From the NCBI RefSeq assembly GCF_050947875.1, contig NC_134573.1:65727315-65791314 (forward strand): a stretch of 64,000 nt of DNA, given 5' to 3'. Both the position numbers and the translations under genes were made by a program. This DNA comes from Dermacentor variabilis (lineage: Eukaryota; Arthropoda; Arachnida; Ixodida; Ixodidae). Positions 1 to 12,194 of the stretch are shown piece by piece (position 1 is the first letter of the stretch; each line of letters begins with the position of its first letter). The notes under the pieces were generated by a model. The model made no database searches. It was not told where the DNA came from and saw only the letters and a list, made by a program, of their open reading frames with translations.

Positions 1-215
1 GTTCTACTTCATTCCTCTACATTTTTCCTGTTGCTCTTTCTTTCCTCATTCTTCTCCTCCTTTCTATCTTCCATTTCTGTGCTGCTGTCACCTCCATTCT
101 GAAGATTAGGCAGGCGTTGTGCCCCTTCCGGTGGTGGTTGCCAGCCTGCTTCTCACTTTCCTTTTCCTGTTAAATGTATATATATTTTCAAAACAAATAA
201 CCATAATAATTCACT
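1..215 (+). repeat. LINE-type 3' end, dispersed repeat copy
   Basis: This stretch matches, in inverted orientation, the 61960-62190 segment at the other end of the window. The shared core runs from the block with GCTGTCACCTCC through TTGCCAGCCTGCT to a tail of AAACAAATAA followed by ATA/ATT-like bases. At 62 kb the same tail ends in a long (TAA)n. The non-coding body with a 3' A/T microsatellite tail suggests a LINE 3' UTR or a SINE mobilised by that LINE. The 5' part lies outside the window. Confidence 0.55.
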
Positions 216-839
216 TCAATCGTTTTTAATCGTTCCCTCACGAGATGGAACACCGGAAAGACTGGATATGTGCAGTCTGTAGGCAACAGTACGTACAGTA
301 CTCAACAATTGAAACGCGATACTCTAAGCACATTGTCGCCAGCGCTTTTAACAGCGAAGCTGTTTATGGCTCGGTTCTTGCGGATCTCGTCTCCGTGGAC
401 ACAGACCAACTATTTACACTCCTCTAAACGGCCCATGCCTCTTTCCCAAGTTGTGTACGCTCCTCGACACGAGCGCCGTCTCTCTCTCTCTCTCTCTCGA
501 CATTGCGCAATGCCGCGGCGCGCTCTATTTGATGCCCACCTCTGCGGCGCACTAGAGTACGCACCGTGATTGGCGTAGCCGCGCTAGAATAAAACGCCAA
601 TGTCTCTATCCACAAATCGTGTGTGACCACCTTTAGTTCCACAGAGACTTGGGCACGATCGGCGGCGTGCGTGCTGCGCAACAGCGTGAAGTGGCGGCGG
701 TGCGTCGCGGCAGTGTATCTCCTCCGAAGTCGTGGAGCAAGAGACTGTGTGCGGGACGTGTCGCGATCGAAACGTTTATAGTGCATGTCTTGGGGAATAT
801 TAGGCCCGCCGACAATGCATCCATCGTCATCGTGGGGAA
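216..839. other. No recognisable gene; short (TC)n tract
   Basis: No reading frame here resembles a known family. A TC dinucleotide tract lies near 478-500. The rest is moderately GC-rich and may be old repeat, but I cannot name it. Confidence 0.4.
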
Positions 840-2885
840 GAGAGAGAAATAGAAGAGTGGAAAGACAGGGAGGTTAACGAGACGCACGTCCGGTTTGCTA
901 CCCTGCACTGGGTGAAGGGGGCATGGGGATGAAGAGAGAAAGATATAGGATAGAGAGAGCAAAGTTTCTCGCACAGCGGAAGGCTTGCACCGAGTGCACA
1001 TACGTTTCCCAAGTATTGTCGACTTGAGCTATTTGAAGAGGCTTCTGTGCCATGGATGCGAACGGCCAGGGTCCCAAGATCTTCATTACGGCAAATGGTC
1101 TGGAGTCCGGCTGGTTCAGTGCTTTCCGGAGAACTTCGCACTCGACGTCGTATTGGGGACAGATACATGGGATGTGTTCAATCGTTTCTGTGGTTCCGCA
1201 AGAGTGGCACATGTGCGTATCGCCCATTCCAATGCGGAACGAGTAGGCCTTCGTAAATGCCACCCTGAGTGAGAGGCGGCACAATACTGCCGCCTCAGAG
1301 TGCGAAATTTTTTATGGCGCTTGTAGGCCTATGAAGATGACACTTCGCGACGTTGGGAGAAGACCAGTATTTGTGTGTCATAGCTTTAGCCACAATATGA
1401 AGCTGTCTTGCAGCGTCAGTTCTTGGTCGGGCATCCAGATGGGCAGACTGGGCGGTTTCGTCGGCGAGGTCATTACCAGCAATACCGGTGTGCCCAGGAA
1501 GCCACTGGAATATCATTTCATGCCCTTTTATGATAGGTTGATGGTGATCTTCTCTTGTTCCATATGTCAGCTGCTGATGAGTCCTATGATATATGGTAAA
1601 ATGCAGATTCTGGAGCGCTGCCTTAGAGTCGCAAAAATGACCCATTTCTGAGGTGTCTCTAGTAGGATGTATTGGACAGCAGCACGCAGGGCAGCAATCT
1701 CTGCCGCCGTTGATATTTTCATGTGGTACAGTCTAAATTTGATTGTGGTTGTCGTAGCCGGAATGACAACGGCGCCTGAAGAACTGGTACACGAGACCGA
1801 GCCATCAGTATAGATGTGTATTCGGTCCCCGTATGTCTCAGTGATTAATAGCAGCGTCAACTGTTTCAGAGCGGTTGTTAGGTGATTGGCCTTCTTCATT
1901 ACAACCGGAATACTTAGGCGCACCTGAGGCTGTTGGAGACACCACATGGGTAATGAAGACCTTGCTGCTGGTATGTATCCTAATAGAAGGCAATCTGTGT
2001 GAGTGATTGTAACTGCAGAAAACGTTGTGCGCGGTCTCTGCGATGGCAAGAACGCGAAGTGCTGATCAGGGACGCGGGAAAGATGACGGATATGTGTCCT
2101 GAGAGAATCCAAAGCAACGTATGTTTGGATGGAATGATCTTTGGCGAGCAAGATTGTTGCAGCTGTTTATGCACAGCGAGGAAGTCCTAAACACGTGCGC
2201 AGTGCTCGGCCTTGTAAGCTCTCCAATGAGCTAATATTTGACTTGCACGTACTGGACAACACTGGAAGGCTGTAGTCTAAATAGCCTTGGAATATAGCTC
2301 TGTACAACTGAAGCATGGAGCGTGCAGGTGTGCCCCATGTTTTCGCGCACATGAATCTCAGTACCTGATCAATCGACAACACTTCTTTCGTCAGGTACGT
2401 GCGATGAAGGCTCCAGGAAAGATTTCGATCGATTATTACACCCAAGAATCAATGGGTCTCTCCATAGGTGATAGTGTGTCCATTAATGGAAACTTGGTAT
2501 GGTGTCATAGGCTTACATGTGAATGCAATCAGTGCACATTATTCAGTCTATATAGTCAAGCCTTGTGTTTGAAGGTGTGCTGATGTCAAAGTTGCTGCCC
2601 GCCGCAACAGCGCGCGAACATGAAGGCGAGTTACCGCAGACATCAAAAGGCAGATGTCATCTGCGTATATCGAGGGGCAGATTGTTTTAGGCAAAACTTC
2701 AGCTCAGTCCAATGTGTGTGATATTGTAAAACGTGGGACTCAATACTCCTCCTTGAGGCACGCCGCAGTAAATGTAATATACAGCTGTGGGGCCATCTTC
2801 TGTTTGTACAAAGAAAACGACCGCTGAGTTATATAGTCTGATAACCAGCGAAGTATCCGGCCGCTTATTCCAGTAGTCTCCAGGG
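840..2885 (-). mobile_element. 5'-truncated I-like LINE, ORF2 RT to C-terminus, decayed
   Basis: Read on the minus strand, the fragment gives in order: an RT block with VPQGGVLSPT (near 2740), a YADD catalytic box (near 2651-2672), the RT-RNase H linker with YRAIFQGYLDYSLPVL (2167-2445), an RNase H with TDGS and the block AAEIAALRAA (1567-2151) continuing to FQWLPGHTGIAGNDLADE (1295-1645), and a C-terminal zinc-binding block with CHSCGTTETIEHIPCICP (898-1284). The order RT, RNase H, CCHC is typical of I-superfamily LINEs. Several frameshifts separate the blocks. The 3' UTR at 840-970 matches that of the fragment at 55590-55700. The endonuclease and ORF1 are missing, so this is a dead 5'-truncated copy. 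Confidence 0.85.
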
Positions 2886-3259
2886 AGCAGTGACGTAGGC
2901 ACAAATTTCGTTCGGGAGGGGGGGTCTGACGTTGCAGATCGGCACCTTCCTTATAGAATTTGGGGGGGGGGGATCAAGCAAATGAGCATTACCTGCAATG
3001 TCTTCAAAGATGCTGGAAACAATTTCTTGAACGATACGCACTGTCAAGACAAGTGAAATACGTATTATTTCATACAAGAAATATATTTGTGTGTACGAAA
3101 AATTGTGCGAGAAATAACTGACCTCAATGCTTCGATGTTTTTGTCTACTTAATGAGTACAGAAAATATCGCCCGAACTTTAGATCTATATCAGTTCGAAA
3201 CCAGGAAAGCAGTGTATGCCGTTGATAAGAAAAGCCGGCCGATCCCAAGGCCTGTGGCA
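2886..3259. other. Non-coding spacer with G tract
   Basis: This begins right after the LINE truncation point. A run of G (near 2962-2971) follows a motif common in degraded repeats. No gene is seen. Confidence 0.4.
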
Positions 3260-3719
3260 ATCGATGTTATGCGAAGCAGTGTGCGGGGAGCCTACCAAGT
3301 TAACGAAACTATGAGAGAACCAAGACGTAGGCGACTGTTTCATGACCTACATGACACGCATGTCTTGACCTATCATTTACGTTCGTCATAATGGCACGTC
3401 ATACGATGTCAGTTTAAACACCCACCAAGACTTAGGTGGCTGTTTTATAACCTACATGACTCGCATGTCACGACGTAACATTTATCTTGGTCATAGACTT
3501 TTGACATGCTATGCCAATTTTGGTACATGCCAAGACGTAGGCGGCTGTTTCATGACCTACATGACACGCATGTCATGACATCATTTATATCCGTCATACA
3601 CTCTTGTCATACTATGCCAGTTTTGGTACATATCAAGTTAACAAAACGACCATGAGATCACCAAAACATAGGCGGCTATCTGTCAAAGAGGTATATGTTC
3701 GCCAGAAAATGCTTCGCAA
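3260..3719. repeat. Tandem repeat, about 105-bp unit
   Basis: The block starting CCAAGACGTAGGCG recurs at 3320, 3425, 3530 and, more diverged, 3661, giving spacings of 105, 105 and 131 bp. Each unit also carries ATGACCTACATGAC(A/T)CGCATGTCA, which is itself rich in ATGAC/GTCAT inverted motifs. About three and a half units are present. Confidence 0.8.
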
Positions 3720-4740
3720 TTAAAGGGACACTAAAGGCAAATATTAAATCAAGCTAAAGTGATGGATTAGTGCTCCAGAATCTCTAAGGCGTCAATATTA
3801 TCACGAACAGAGCCTTCATAATTGAACATCAGAATAGTGGCTAGCCAGGCTTGTTGGTACGGACACATTCTTTTGCAAACAGCGCGAATAACAGGACACA
3901 GAAAGAGGCCCACGACGCAAGTGTTGGCCACCAAGAAGTAGGTTTCTTGCGTGAGCGCAGAATATATAGGCAGAATATTAGCTTTGTCCCGTTATTCGCG
4001 CTGTTCGCAAAATAATGCATTAATAATCGAGAACTTGAGGTAAATTCAGGACATGGTTAGAGACTCCACCGGGACATTCAAGTACTTGCCTGATGACGGA
4101 AGCACTCCTCATTCAAGTTGTGTCACTAGTACTCAACCACTCGTTGCCCAAAACATCCTTGCATTGTGTTATAAGACGCAAGAAAATGCAACTTGTCCAG
4201 TTCTATTTCATATTTAGAAAAAATAACTGATGGAAAATACTCTTGACAACGACAGGGGTGGTCAAAAGGTTTAGTTTTTGCTCGACTCCGAGGCTGCCCA
4301 CATTTTCGCCTTTCAGTAATGTCCTGATCGCGTAGTGCAGCGCTGGTTTAGCTGGCTCGCGAAACTCGCACAAACTGCAAGTAGCAGAGAATTCAACTTC
4401 CATGTGATGTCGCTGGATTCCCGAACGGTCTATGCCACTTGACCAAAAAGCAGATGCAATGGCGAATCCACCACTCTGACTTGAGTCAGTACCGCCGTCT
4501 GTAGGACGCCGTTTTCCTCACCGACGGCAGCAAAGGGTGGTGATGGCGTTGCACCGTCACCACTCCTCCGGTTGGACGGCGAGAGATTTGGATGTCTTAA
4601 AAGGTATTCGCACCCTTCAGATGCAATTTCCTCGTAAACTAAGTCTTTTCTTGGCATGAAACAAGCGTTGCCATGTTTCTGGAATGGTATTTTAACAGTC
4701 AACGTCGTCGACTTTGTATTTACATTTAGTGCTCCTTTAA
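3720..4740. mobile_element. Non-autonomous DNA element with TTAA ends (MITE-like)
   Basis: The left end reads TTAAAGGGACACTAAA and the right end TTTAGTGCTCCTTTAA, so the reverse complement TTAAAGGAGCACTAAA matches the left end at 14 of 16 positions. Both ends sit on TTAA, the target used by piggyBac-type transposons; the superfamily is an inference. No transposase is encoded. A smaller inverted-repeat element is nested at 3866-4017. Without it the element is about 870 bp. Confidence 0.7.
3866..4017. mobile_element. Short TIR element nested in the TTAA element
   Basis: The left arm (from 3866) carries TTTTGCAAACAGCGCGAATA and the right arm (3982-4017) carries its near reverse complement, TATTCGCGCTGTTCGCAAAA. 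The arms are about 36 bp with few mismatches and enclose about 80 bp. No coding capacity and no clear target duplication were seen. Confidence 0.75.
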
Positions 4741-5142
4741 AACGTAAAGGCCATGAAATGAACGAGTTGAGGACAAATATTTCAATGAAACTTTGTCATT
4801 CAAGAGCCATGTTTGCATTTTTACATATGCAATGGTCAGAGAAAAATCTGAATGACGCTGGCCTACATGCCAATGTATTGCGCAGGAGCAGCTGTTACCG
4901 GTCGTGTATTGTGAGTAATTGCATCGAAATTATAGCCTCAACAAAGATAACACACAAAAAGCATGAGTTCTGCAAAATATGCATTAGAAGTGCGAAGATA
5001 CAACTGAATATACAAATGGGAAGGTACAGCTTGTAAAGCGCAAAAGAAGTGTAACTGGAAACAAAGTTCACTGCATGTATACTGAAAACCTCGCCACAGG
5101 ATATTTAAATAAACCCAGAAGTGCCGTTTCGCTAGCACAGAG
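4741..5142. other. No recognisable feature
   Basis: AT-rich sequence between the TTAA element and a decayed Gypsy pol. Frames are short and not family-like. Confidence 0.4.
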
Positions 5143-7360
5143 GTTAAAGTTCTGGGCCATCTTGTAAACGAATACGGCTTTCAAACTGATTCTGATAAGA
5201 ATTCCGCAGTGCTGAACTTGCCACGCCCACTTCGTGCGACAGAACGGCGTAACATCCTCGGGCTCTCCTCGTACTTCCGATGTTTCATCTGGGACTTTGC
5301 CACTGTTGCCGCGCCTCTCCATGAACTTCTTGCCAGTGCCAGTTCCTTTCAGTTCCTGTACGATCGGTGCGAAGCTGCTTTTCGGGAACGTAAGCGCGCT
5401 TTAACCTTCCCATCCGTCCTTCGCCATTTTTATGGTAAGGCACTCTCTGTACTGCACACTGACGCTAGCGGCGAAGGAATTGGCGCCACGCTGCAGCAAC
5501 ACGACCACACTTTTCGCGAGAAAGTCGTTGCATACGCAAGCCACGTTTTGACTTCCGAGGAAAAGAACTACACCATCACCGAACAGGAGTGCCTGGCTGT
5601 GGTATGGTCCATGCAGAAATTTCGCCCATAACCTCCACGGTCAACATTTTACTGCTGTTAGCGCTCATCATGCCTTATGTTGCTTGTAGACGATCAAAAA
5701 CTTGTCAGGACCGTCTTGGCCGCTGGATCCTCAGATTACAAGCCTATGATTTCGATGTCGTTTACAAGTCCGGAAGAAAGCACCAAGACGCCGATGCACT
5801 TTCTCCCTGCCTCCCTGCCCATCACCTACATCTTTCGATCACGTTATGTCACCTTGTCAACTTGGCCGCACCAAGTTTCGTCTTCAATGTTACCTATTGG
5901 GTCCCTGACCCAGATGCCATCCAGTCGCCCTTCTGTGTTTTCTTCTAACCAGCGCACCGTGCGATCCATATTGCCAGGACATTACCGATCGCCTCAGTGC
6001 TGTTTCAATATCACCGAACTCCAGGCTTCGAAAACAGCTCAAATTATTCAAATTAGAGAATGATGTTCTCTACCACTACATTTTTCACCTGGAGGGCCAT
6101 CGATGGGTTCCGGTCGTTCAGCGTTCTCTTCGTGCTCAAGTTCTCCAGGCTTCTCAAGATGACCCGACGTCTGGCCACTTGGGTTACCGCAACATCCGTG
6201 AGCCAACACGTAGCCGATTCCTCTGGCCAGGTGTTTCTACCAGCGTAGCTCGACATGTCGCTTCGTGCACTCTTCAGCAACGCCGCAAGCTATCTACCAC
6301 TGCACCCGCCGGGACTCTACAACCCCTACCTTGTCCAAGAGAACCCTTCGCTGTCATCGGCATTCACCTTTACAGTCCTCTCCCGGGCACTACAGACGGC
6401 AACCGATAGATTGTCACTGCTGTAGATCACTTGCCGTGGTAGGCGGAAACTACCTCTGTCCGCTCGGGGACTGCTTCAGGAGTCTGCCTTCTTCCTTCAA
6501 GCTACTTACGCCATGAAACCCCTCGCGTCCTTTTGAGCGACCGCGGCAAGGCATTTCTCTCAAACACACTTGATGAAAGTTCTCCGAGGTTCCAAAACCG
6601 TGCACGAGACAACCTCCGGCTACCACTCCCAAACCAATGGTCTGACAGAGCGATTTCATCGCACGCTCAGTAATATGCTGTCCATGTATATGCAACCTGA
6701 CCATCGTAAGTGGAATGCCATTCCTCCCTTTGTGACCTTTGCCTACAACATTGCTTTCCAGCGCACCACAGGCAACTCCATTTTTCTTGGTCTACGTCCG
6801 ACATCCAACGTCTGCCCTCGACGTTTCTTTCTTTTCTGGCGTTGTCAACACCTCTCCATTCACCTGCGACCAGTCTTTGTCTCGTCTTGCCTAATGTCGC
6901 CGCCGTGCTCGCATAAACACCGAGGCGACCCAAGAAGACCGCAAGAGTCGTTATGATGCCACTCACCGTGTTGTTTTCTACCGCGCTGGCGACGATGTAC
7001 TGCTTTGGACCCCTGTGGGAATGCGTGGTTTTCTCAAAAGCTTCAATCTCGGTACATGGGCCCCAACAAAGTCATCGAACAGATCTTCCCAGTCCACTAC
7101 CACGTTACATCCGTTGACACACCTAATGACCGACGCTGCCGCGGGACAGAAATCATGTATGTTTCCCGCCTCAAGCCATTCCATAGGCGCCCTACGTTAC
7201 CTTAATTGGCGGCCAGGCTGCCGCTTCCGTCCACGGGGGTGATTAGTTTGAGCACTTATATTATGGACGCCATCTTCCGCCGTAGCTTCGGATCTTCATT
7301 ATCAGCGCGTTAGCTCGGGCTTCTGGAATAAAAGCGTTTAGTAAAACCGTTGCTCCTAAA
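5143..7360 (+). pseudogene. Decayed Ty3/Gypsy pol: RT end, RNase H, integrase
   Basis: Starting inside RT (VLGHLVNEYGF near 5147), the plus strand gives RT thumb and RNase H sequence with [13 protein letters not shown] and [16 protein letters not shown] (5209-5631). It then gives the RNase H end with [11 protein letters not shown] (5589-5820), an integrase zinc-binding region (6060-6290), the integrase core with PLPCPREPFAVIGIHLYSPL (6179-6409), SDRGKAFLS (near 6535) and [17 protein letters not shown] (6620-6670), and a C-terminal segment ending VSRLKPFHRR (7005-7205). Multiple frameshifts and stops separate these. Domain order is the usual RT-RH-IN. Wording is close to the intact element at 47.6-52.7 kb, so it is probably an old relative. 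The tail to about 7360, with AATAAAAGCG, may be LTR remnant. Confidence 0.85.
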
Positions 7361-8619
7361 TACGCTTAATCCTGCAATAAATCTAGGTACCTAAGCAAAC
7401 GTCACTGTATATAAAGCGTCAAACAATGCAAATAAACATGTTGCACAATCACAGATTCACAGATCACGGAATCCTAAGGTACGTCCCCTCCTTCCACTCC
7501 CCTGATGCATCACGCGCAACGGAAGGCGGCACGCTTCCTCCCCGCTTTTCTCCCTCGCGCACAAAAGACTGAGACACCATCGTCGGCTCACCCATGGCCG
7601 ATTACTTTCTCCAAAAGAAGTAACAAAATGGAACTTAAACCATGCTACAATTCACTGCGCCGCGACAATATCTGTTTTTTCTTTTGTGGGGCGTGGCACT
7701 GAATGAAAAAAAAAACGCGAAAGAAAGCATGTCGGTCACAATCGAATGCCTACTTTGGGCACCTATGTGACTACCGAAGAAATATTGAAGAAAACATGAG
7801 ACGCTTGGTTCACAGAGAACCATACGCGTAATGGTTGGTATCCTAAACCGGCGAGACAAAACACTTTCCGGAGAGGTTGTGACAACATCAAAGTGAAGGG
7901 GATGCCGTCAAACGAAAGCGTTGCAGTCCGTCGCGTCCCCAGAGTGATGGCGGTGAGCGACCATTGTTTCTTTTTCTCGCCTGCTAGCCAGAAAGCGTCC
8001 CAAACTGCCATGCCAAAATCCACTCGGCCAGAGAAAAATGAAAGCGCACGGAAATGCGAGAAAAACGAGAAAACATGCGAAAAAAGAACGCATGTGCTCT
8101 GGCGGGCTCTGGGAGCCCGCAGGTAGCATGAACAAGAAAATTGAAGAGGCTCGAGGCTCAATGTCTCCTCGCGGATATAAGTCAGAGTAGAAAAAATAAA
8201 TAATAATATAGTGACCTTTGCTGGCTTTAGTGTCGTGACATGGATGCTTTGCCACAGGTAAAAAAAAAATGATATTCTTTTCTGTTACATGACGGCACAA
8301 ATGAACCACCACAACGCTTCGTCTCATCGGACCTCGCTGCGTGCTTTGTCAGCTTGTCTGATAGTGTGTTGGTTTGGCTTACCTCGTTGTATGGTCCGAT
8401 GCACGACTTTAGAAAAGTCAAGGCAGCTTTGGCGTCAAATATTTATAACAGCACTAAACCCACAAAGTTCCGGAATTGGAAACGTTAAGGCACTTTTCGC
8501 ATCAAAAGTTTGAGAACTTCATTCCCATAAAGTTTCGAAACTGAAATCCATGCGCTCCGTAGATTCCGCAGCCTCCGCGAGATGCCGCAACGAGCCCGCT
8601 CGCCGTCAAAAAGCCCTTG
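7361..8619. other. Non-coding, probably old repeats
   Basis: No reading frame with family resemblance. The blocks around 7490-7650 and 8090-8180 look like dispersed repeat material by composition. This could not be confirmed without a search. Confidence 0.35.
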
Positions 8620-8748
8620 AAAGTTTGTGCTCGAATGGGTCTCCTTGCGTTATGTGATGTGACTCCAGGTGCGTGGGCACTGCCTCGAAATCCAGCCTGA
8701 GTTCACAATCTTCGCATCGAAATGTCGTTTTGAGCGTGAAAGAGTCAT
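8620..8748 (-). other. Small C2H2-finger-like remnant
   Basis: One minus-strand frame between two stops reads FRCEDCELRLDFEAVPTHLE then SHH. This fits C-x2-C-x11-H-x3-H, one residue short of the usual C2H2 spacing, with a conserved aromatic before the first Cys. It could be part of a transposon zinc finger, a decayed exon or chance. Confidence 0.3.
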
Positions 8749-8889
8749 ACTAGACAAAATCCAGAATGATTTCCGGCGCCAGGGATTGTTTTGGTCGGCG
8801 GTGCAAGAAAGCACGAAAAAAATTCGGGAGGGGAGGGGTGGAGGGCCCCATAAGCCCCCATTTCTGGATACACCTCTGCCAGTGTCGTT

Positions 8890-9905
8890 GTTGCGGGGAT
8901 GAACGAAGACAGCGGACTGTCCTCCACGTATGTGAAAGCGGCTTGCGAGGGTCCAATGATTCGCAACATGTATTCCATCGCTCACTCTCTAGTTTGTCTA
9001 CGCGACGCTGAACTTTCTTGTGAATGCGTCTCTGAGATCATAAGCTGCTTTAGTGCGTCTGTATAGTCGATCTTCACGCCATCGAATCGCACGAAGTCTC
9101 AAGTCCAATGTCGAAATCCGCAAGGTTTGACGATAATAAACACTTGGCAGTTTTCATTGCTTCTGCGATGGTGTCGTCGACGTTGCCGGTGATATCTCCC
9201 CGACACGCTTATTACATAAGCGACGTGAACATAGTCCAGTCAGTGCTCTTCAAGACACTATGACAGAAAGACCGAGTGAGTCTATTATTCTTTAGGTAGG
9301 CGGGAATGTGATCCTTCCCGTGAGTCTCAATGCCACAAAACCATTTGGCATGTGTCGTGAAGCTCCGTGACACTAAGGTCGAGTCGAGGCATCTGCTATA
9401 CACCGGACCGCGCAGATACGTCGGCAGCATCGTTCATGATGTACAGGTCAAAATCACATGCAAGCGACCCAACATTCTTGCCCTTGAGTTGATCTTGGTG
9501 CTACCCCAAAGCAAATGATGCGCATTGAAGTTCCCTGTGCTGACCCAGAGGCAATCAGTTTCCTGTAATGTATATTTGAGTCTTTCACAGTCAAACCGCC
9601 TTGATGGGGAGATTTAACAACCAATAAGAGTGAAGGACACTTTGTTATTTCTGACGTGGAGGCATACTTACTGGTTGTACTCATGAGGCTGAATCATATG
9701 CGGAACATAGGTCATGTCCGTACGGATGTAGATGAGAACGTTGCTTCGTTCCTTGAATGTCAAAGAAGCAAAAACTTAGTAACCAGATATTCTGTAAGTA
9801 GTTGCTACGTTCGGTTCGCAAATAACAAGTAGAGGAAACCGGCTCTTCAAGACAAATTGGCGCAAATCTGAAATGCGGGAGTTCAAGCTTCTGGCATTCC
9901 ATTGA
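8890..9905 (-). pseudogene. LINE ORF2 endonuclease remnant
   Basis: The minus strand across several frames gives an exonuclease-endonuclease-phosphatase fold of the non-LTR type. The upstream block lies near 9780-9900. The catalytic loop GDFNAHHLLWGS lies near 9505-9540. The post-endonuclease linker, with ending SLDPRKPLSHTWRTVR, lies near 8900-8990. RT is absent: the sequence switches at about 8890 to unrelated repeat. It follows ORF1 at 9959-11394 in the expected order, so the two form one broken LINE. Confidence 0.75.
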
Positions 9906-9958
9906 AAAATCGCAGAAAACTTCAGTGCGAAAAGAAAACTTTGGTTGAGTCGTGGTGC

Positions 9959-11394
9959 TTATATTAGGCTTGCAAGTACTGCATTCAGTGCGTCCAGTAT
10001 TTGTAATGCGCTTTGAGCTGTTGGCATCTGCAGCTTGTTCAGTAGCATGCGAATGGTATTTATTAGTGATCGCACGATAACAACCATTTGCCGATCCTTT
10101 TCAGTCAATTCAGCGGCAGGAGATGCTCGGGGAAGATTCCTTCCGTCGGCGTGGAGTGAATTTGCAGGTGGTTGCCACTTTGGCAAGGCAGGGCATGCTT
10201 CGGCGTCTATATTCTTCTCAGTCCTCTTGTCCTTTGAAGGCTTTTCTGATGTGCGTGACGTGGGTGGGAGTGGACGTGGCTCACACGTCACCGACGCAGC
10301 TTTTCTTGAAAAACGTCGGCGACGGGAGCGTCGCTTCCTGATTTTAGCGGCGGCTTCTCGATGAGAGTAATGATCTCTTTCCGCTTCATTTAGGATAACC
10401 ATTTCTTTCTTAATTTTTGGGCAGTCCTTTGATAAAGCCCCATGATATCCGTGGCAGTTTTGGCATTTCATGACAGTGGCCGCACATTTATCCGCGGCGT
10501 GTGGATCAGCGCAGCGGGGCACACTGTTTCGTTCTCACAGACGCTGCTCACGTGTTCTAGTTTCATGCAGTTGTGGCACTGCAGAGGCTTCGGAATGAAA
10601 GGCCGAACATGACGAAAGTAGCCTACTTTAACGTGCGCCGGCAGGCAGTTGCCCTTGAAGATAATCTTCACGCAACGTGAGTTGCTCAGGTGCAAGAGAT
10701 CAAGAATGACGTCACGATCACTCGCTGCTTTAACCAGAATCGACAAGTTATTGCTGAGGATGGCCAAGTCTACGTCGTATATGAGACAGGTGATCACATC
10801 AGAGCCCAGTGGGATGTGGTAGTGCACCTGCATGTCATCAAGATCTGCTACCTTGCGTAGGGTGCTAAGAGCACTCGCATGCAGAATATCAACCGCCAGT
10901 ACATTTTTGCGGGTGCTCACACTAATGTCCGTGATTTCGTTAGGCACTATGGTCTCCAGCTGAATCGAGACAGATAGCCTATTAAGTCGCTTCATGTTAC
11001 CGTTGGGTATCACAGGCAGAAACAAGATAGTGTTGGCGCTGGGGTTCCGCATGGGCCCAACAGTTTGTGTACCGGAGGACGAAGAGGTCCTGGTGTTCCT
11101 TCTCTTCGCTTTGCGGCTCCGCACAAGTTCGAATTCGTCGTCGTCACTAGAAGAGTTCTCGATGCTGAGCGAGTAAACATGGGTGCCCTCGCTGTCGCTG
11201 TCAGTCTCCATCGCTGACGCCACGGGTTCCGGCAGACGCCCTGGATGGTCCACGTCAATCGGCACAGAACTAGGCGCGACGATTGTTAGATATACTGGAG
11301 ATTTCATAGCAATAGCCCGAGGTAGAAAAATAAGACTCTCTGAAAAGACACACTCCGTCGTCGTGCTTTGATGAGAGTAGACCTGACAGGGCAT
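9959..11394 (-). pseudogene. LINE ORF1 with CCHC knuckles, frameshifted
   Basis: Two overlapping minus-strand frames (10468-11394, then 9959-10522) together make a nucleic-acid-binding ORF1. The N-terminal part is acidic (SSSDDDEFELV). A central region precedes a zinc-knuckle series with CHNCMKLEHVSSVC, CPRCADPHAADKC and CQNCHGYHGALSKDC. The C-terminus is basic and low complexity (KIRKRRSRRRRFSRKA). A frameshift near 10510 splits the knuckles. ORF1 proteins of this type coat LINE RNA. It belongs to the same element as the endonuclease remnant at 8890-9905. Confidence 0.8.
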
Positions 11395-11460
11395 GGAACT
11401 GCATGTTGGAGCGCTTTGGTCTCAACTGTTTCACCGATGCCACCGTAACATAAAAAAAAG

Positions 11461-11622
11461 AGATTTTACGTGCCACAACCACGATTTGGTTATGAGGCAC
11501 GCCGTAAAGGGGGTCTCCAAAAATGTTGAAATGAAGTGCGGCTTATTGAAATGCGGCCGTCGTGGTCGGGGTTCTATCCCGCGACCTTGTGCTTAGCAGA
11601 TGCCATAACTCTTCACCAATCG
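11461..11622 (-). mobile_element. tRNA-headed SINE, internally deleted copy
   Basis: Matches the SINE at 54592-54815 in inverted orientation. It keeps the 3' block TTTTACGTGCCAC and GAGGCACGCCGTA, then jumps to GAAATGCGGCCG and the B-box-like GGGGTTCTATCCCGCGACC. The middle, with the AAGAACCCCAGG and AAATGCGAAAAC blocks seen in the other copies, is missing. Confidence 0.75.
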
Positions 11623-12194
11623 TGCATCGACCTAGCCTTGGGAAGCCCATTAAAACAGTGAAAGCGCAACGACTTGCCATTTGCCACAGTGATCACAGAG
11701 CAATGATTCGAATAGTCACGAAATAAATGAGGACAAGCGGTACCATTGATTAAAAGTCTCTTTATTCGCCCAATACTAAACTCATAAGAGTCAAATTCAA
11801 CATAGCAAATCCCCAACATAGAAAAACCCCAACAAAGCAAAACCAACCATAGCGCCAGTTTCGCTAGACTTCTCTTTTCACAAGGTAGAAGGGCTCTTCA
11901 TTTTTTTTTCACCGACTGTAAGCTCTGGGGACACCAAGCTGGTGCATCGTAGTAGACAGTGAAAGCGAGAACCTTTGTGACTCACTGTTACTGCATTTGG
12001 TCCCACGGCGATCACGCAGCGCCCACCTATGGGGATATAAAAAAAAGAAAAAGAAAGGAAAAGACGCTGGCATCCGCGCGCCCCGAGCATTTCGTTTCAA
12101 TCATTGAGCACTGTACGTTTCCGGCACTGCTTTGATGTGGTCTAGCAGTTATAAAATTATTACAGGAACAGTTCATGCGGAAGAGCTTCGTATG
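11623..12194. other. Non-coding spacer
   Basis: AT-rich sequence with small A/T tracts. Two similar blocks, each with CAGTGAAAGCG, occur near 11656 and 11957, so part may be an old duplicated repeat. No gene is seen. Confidence 0.35.
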
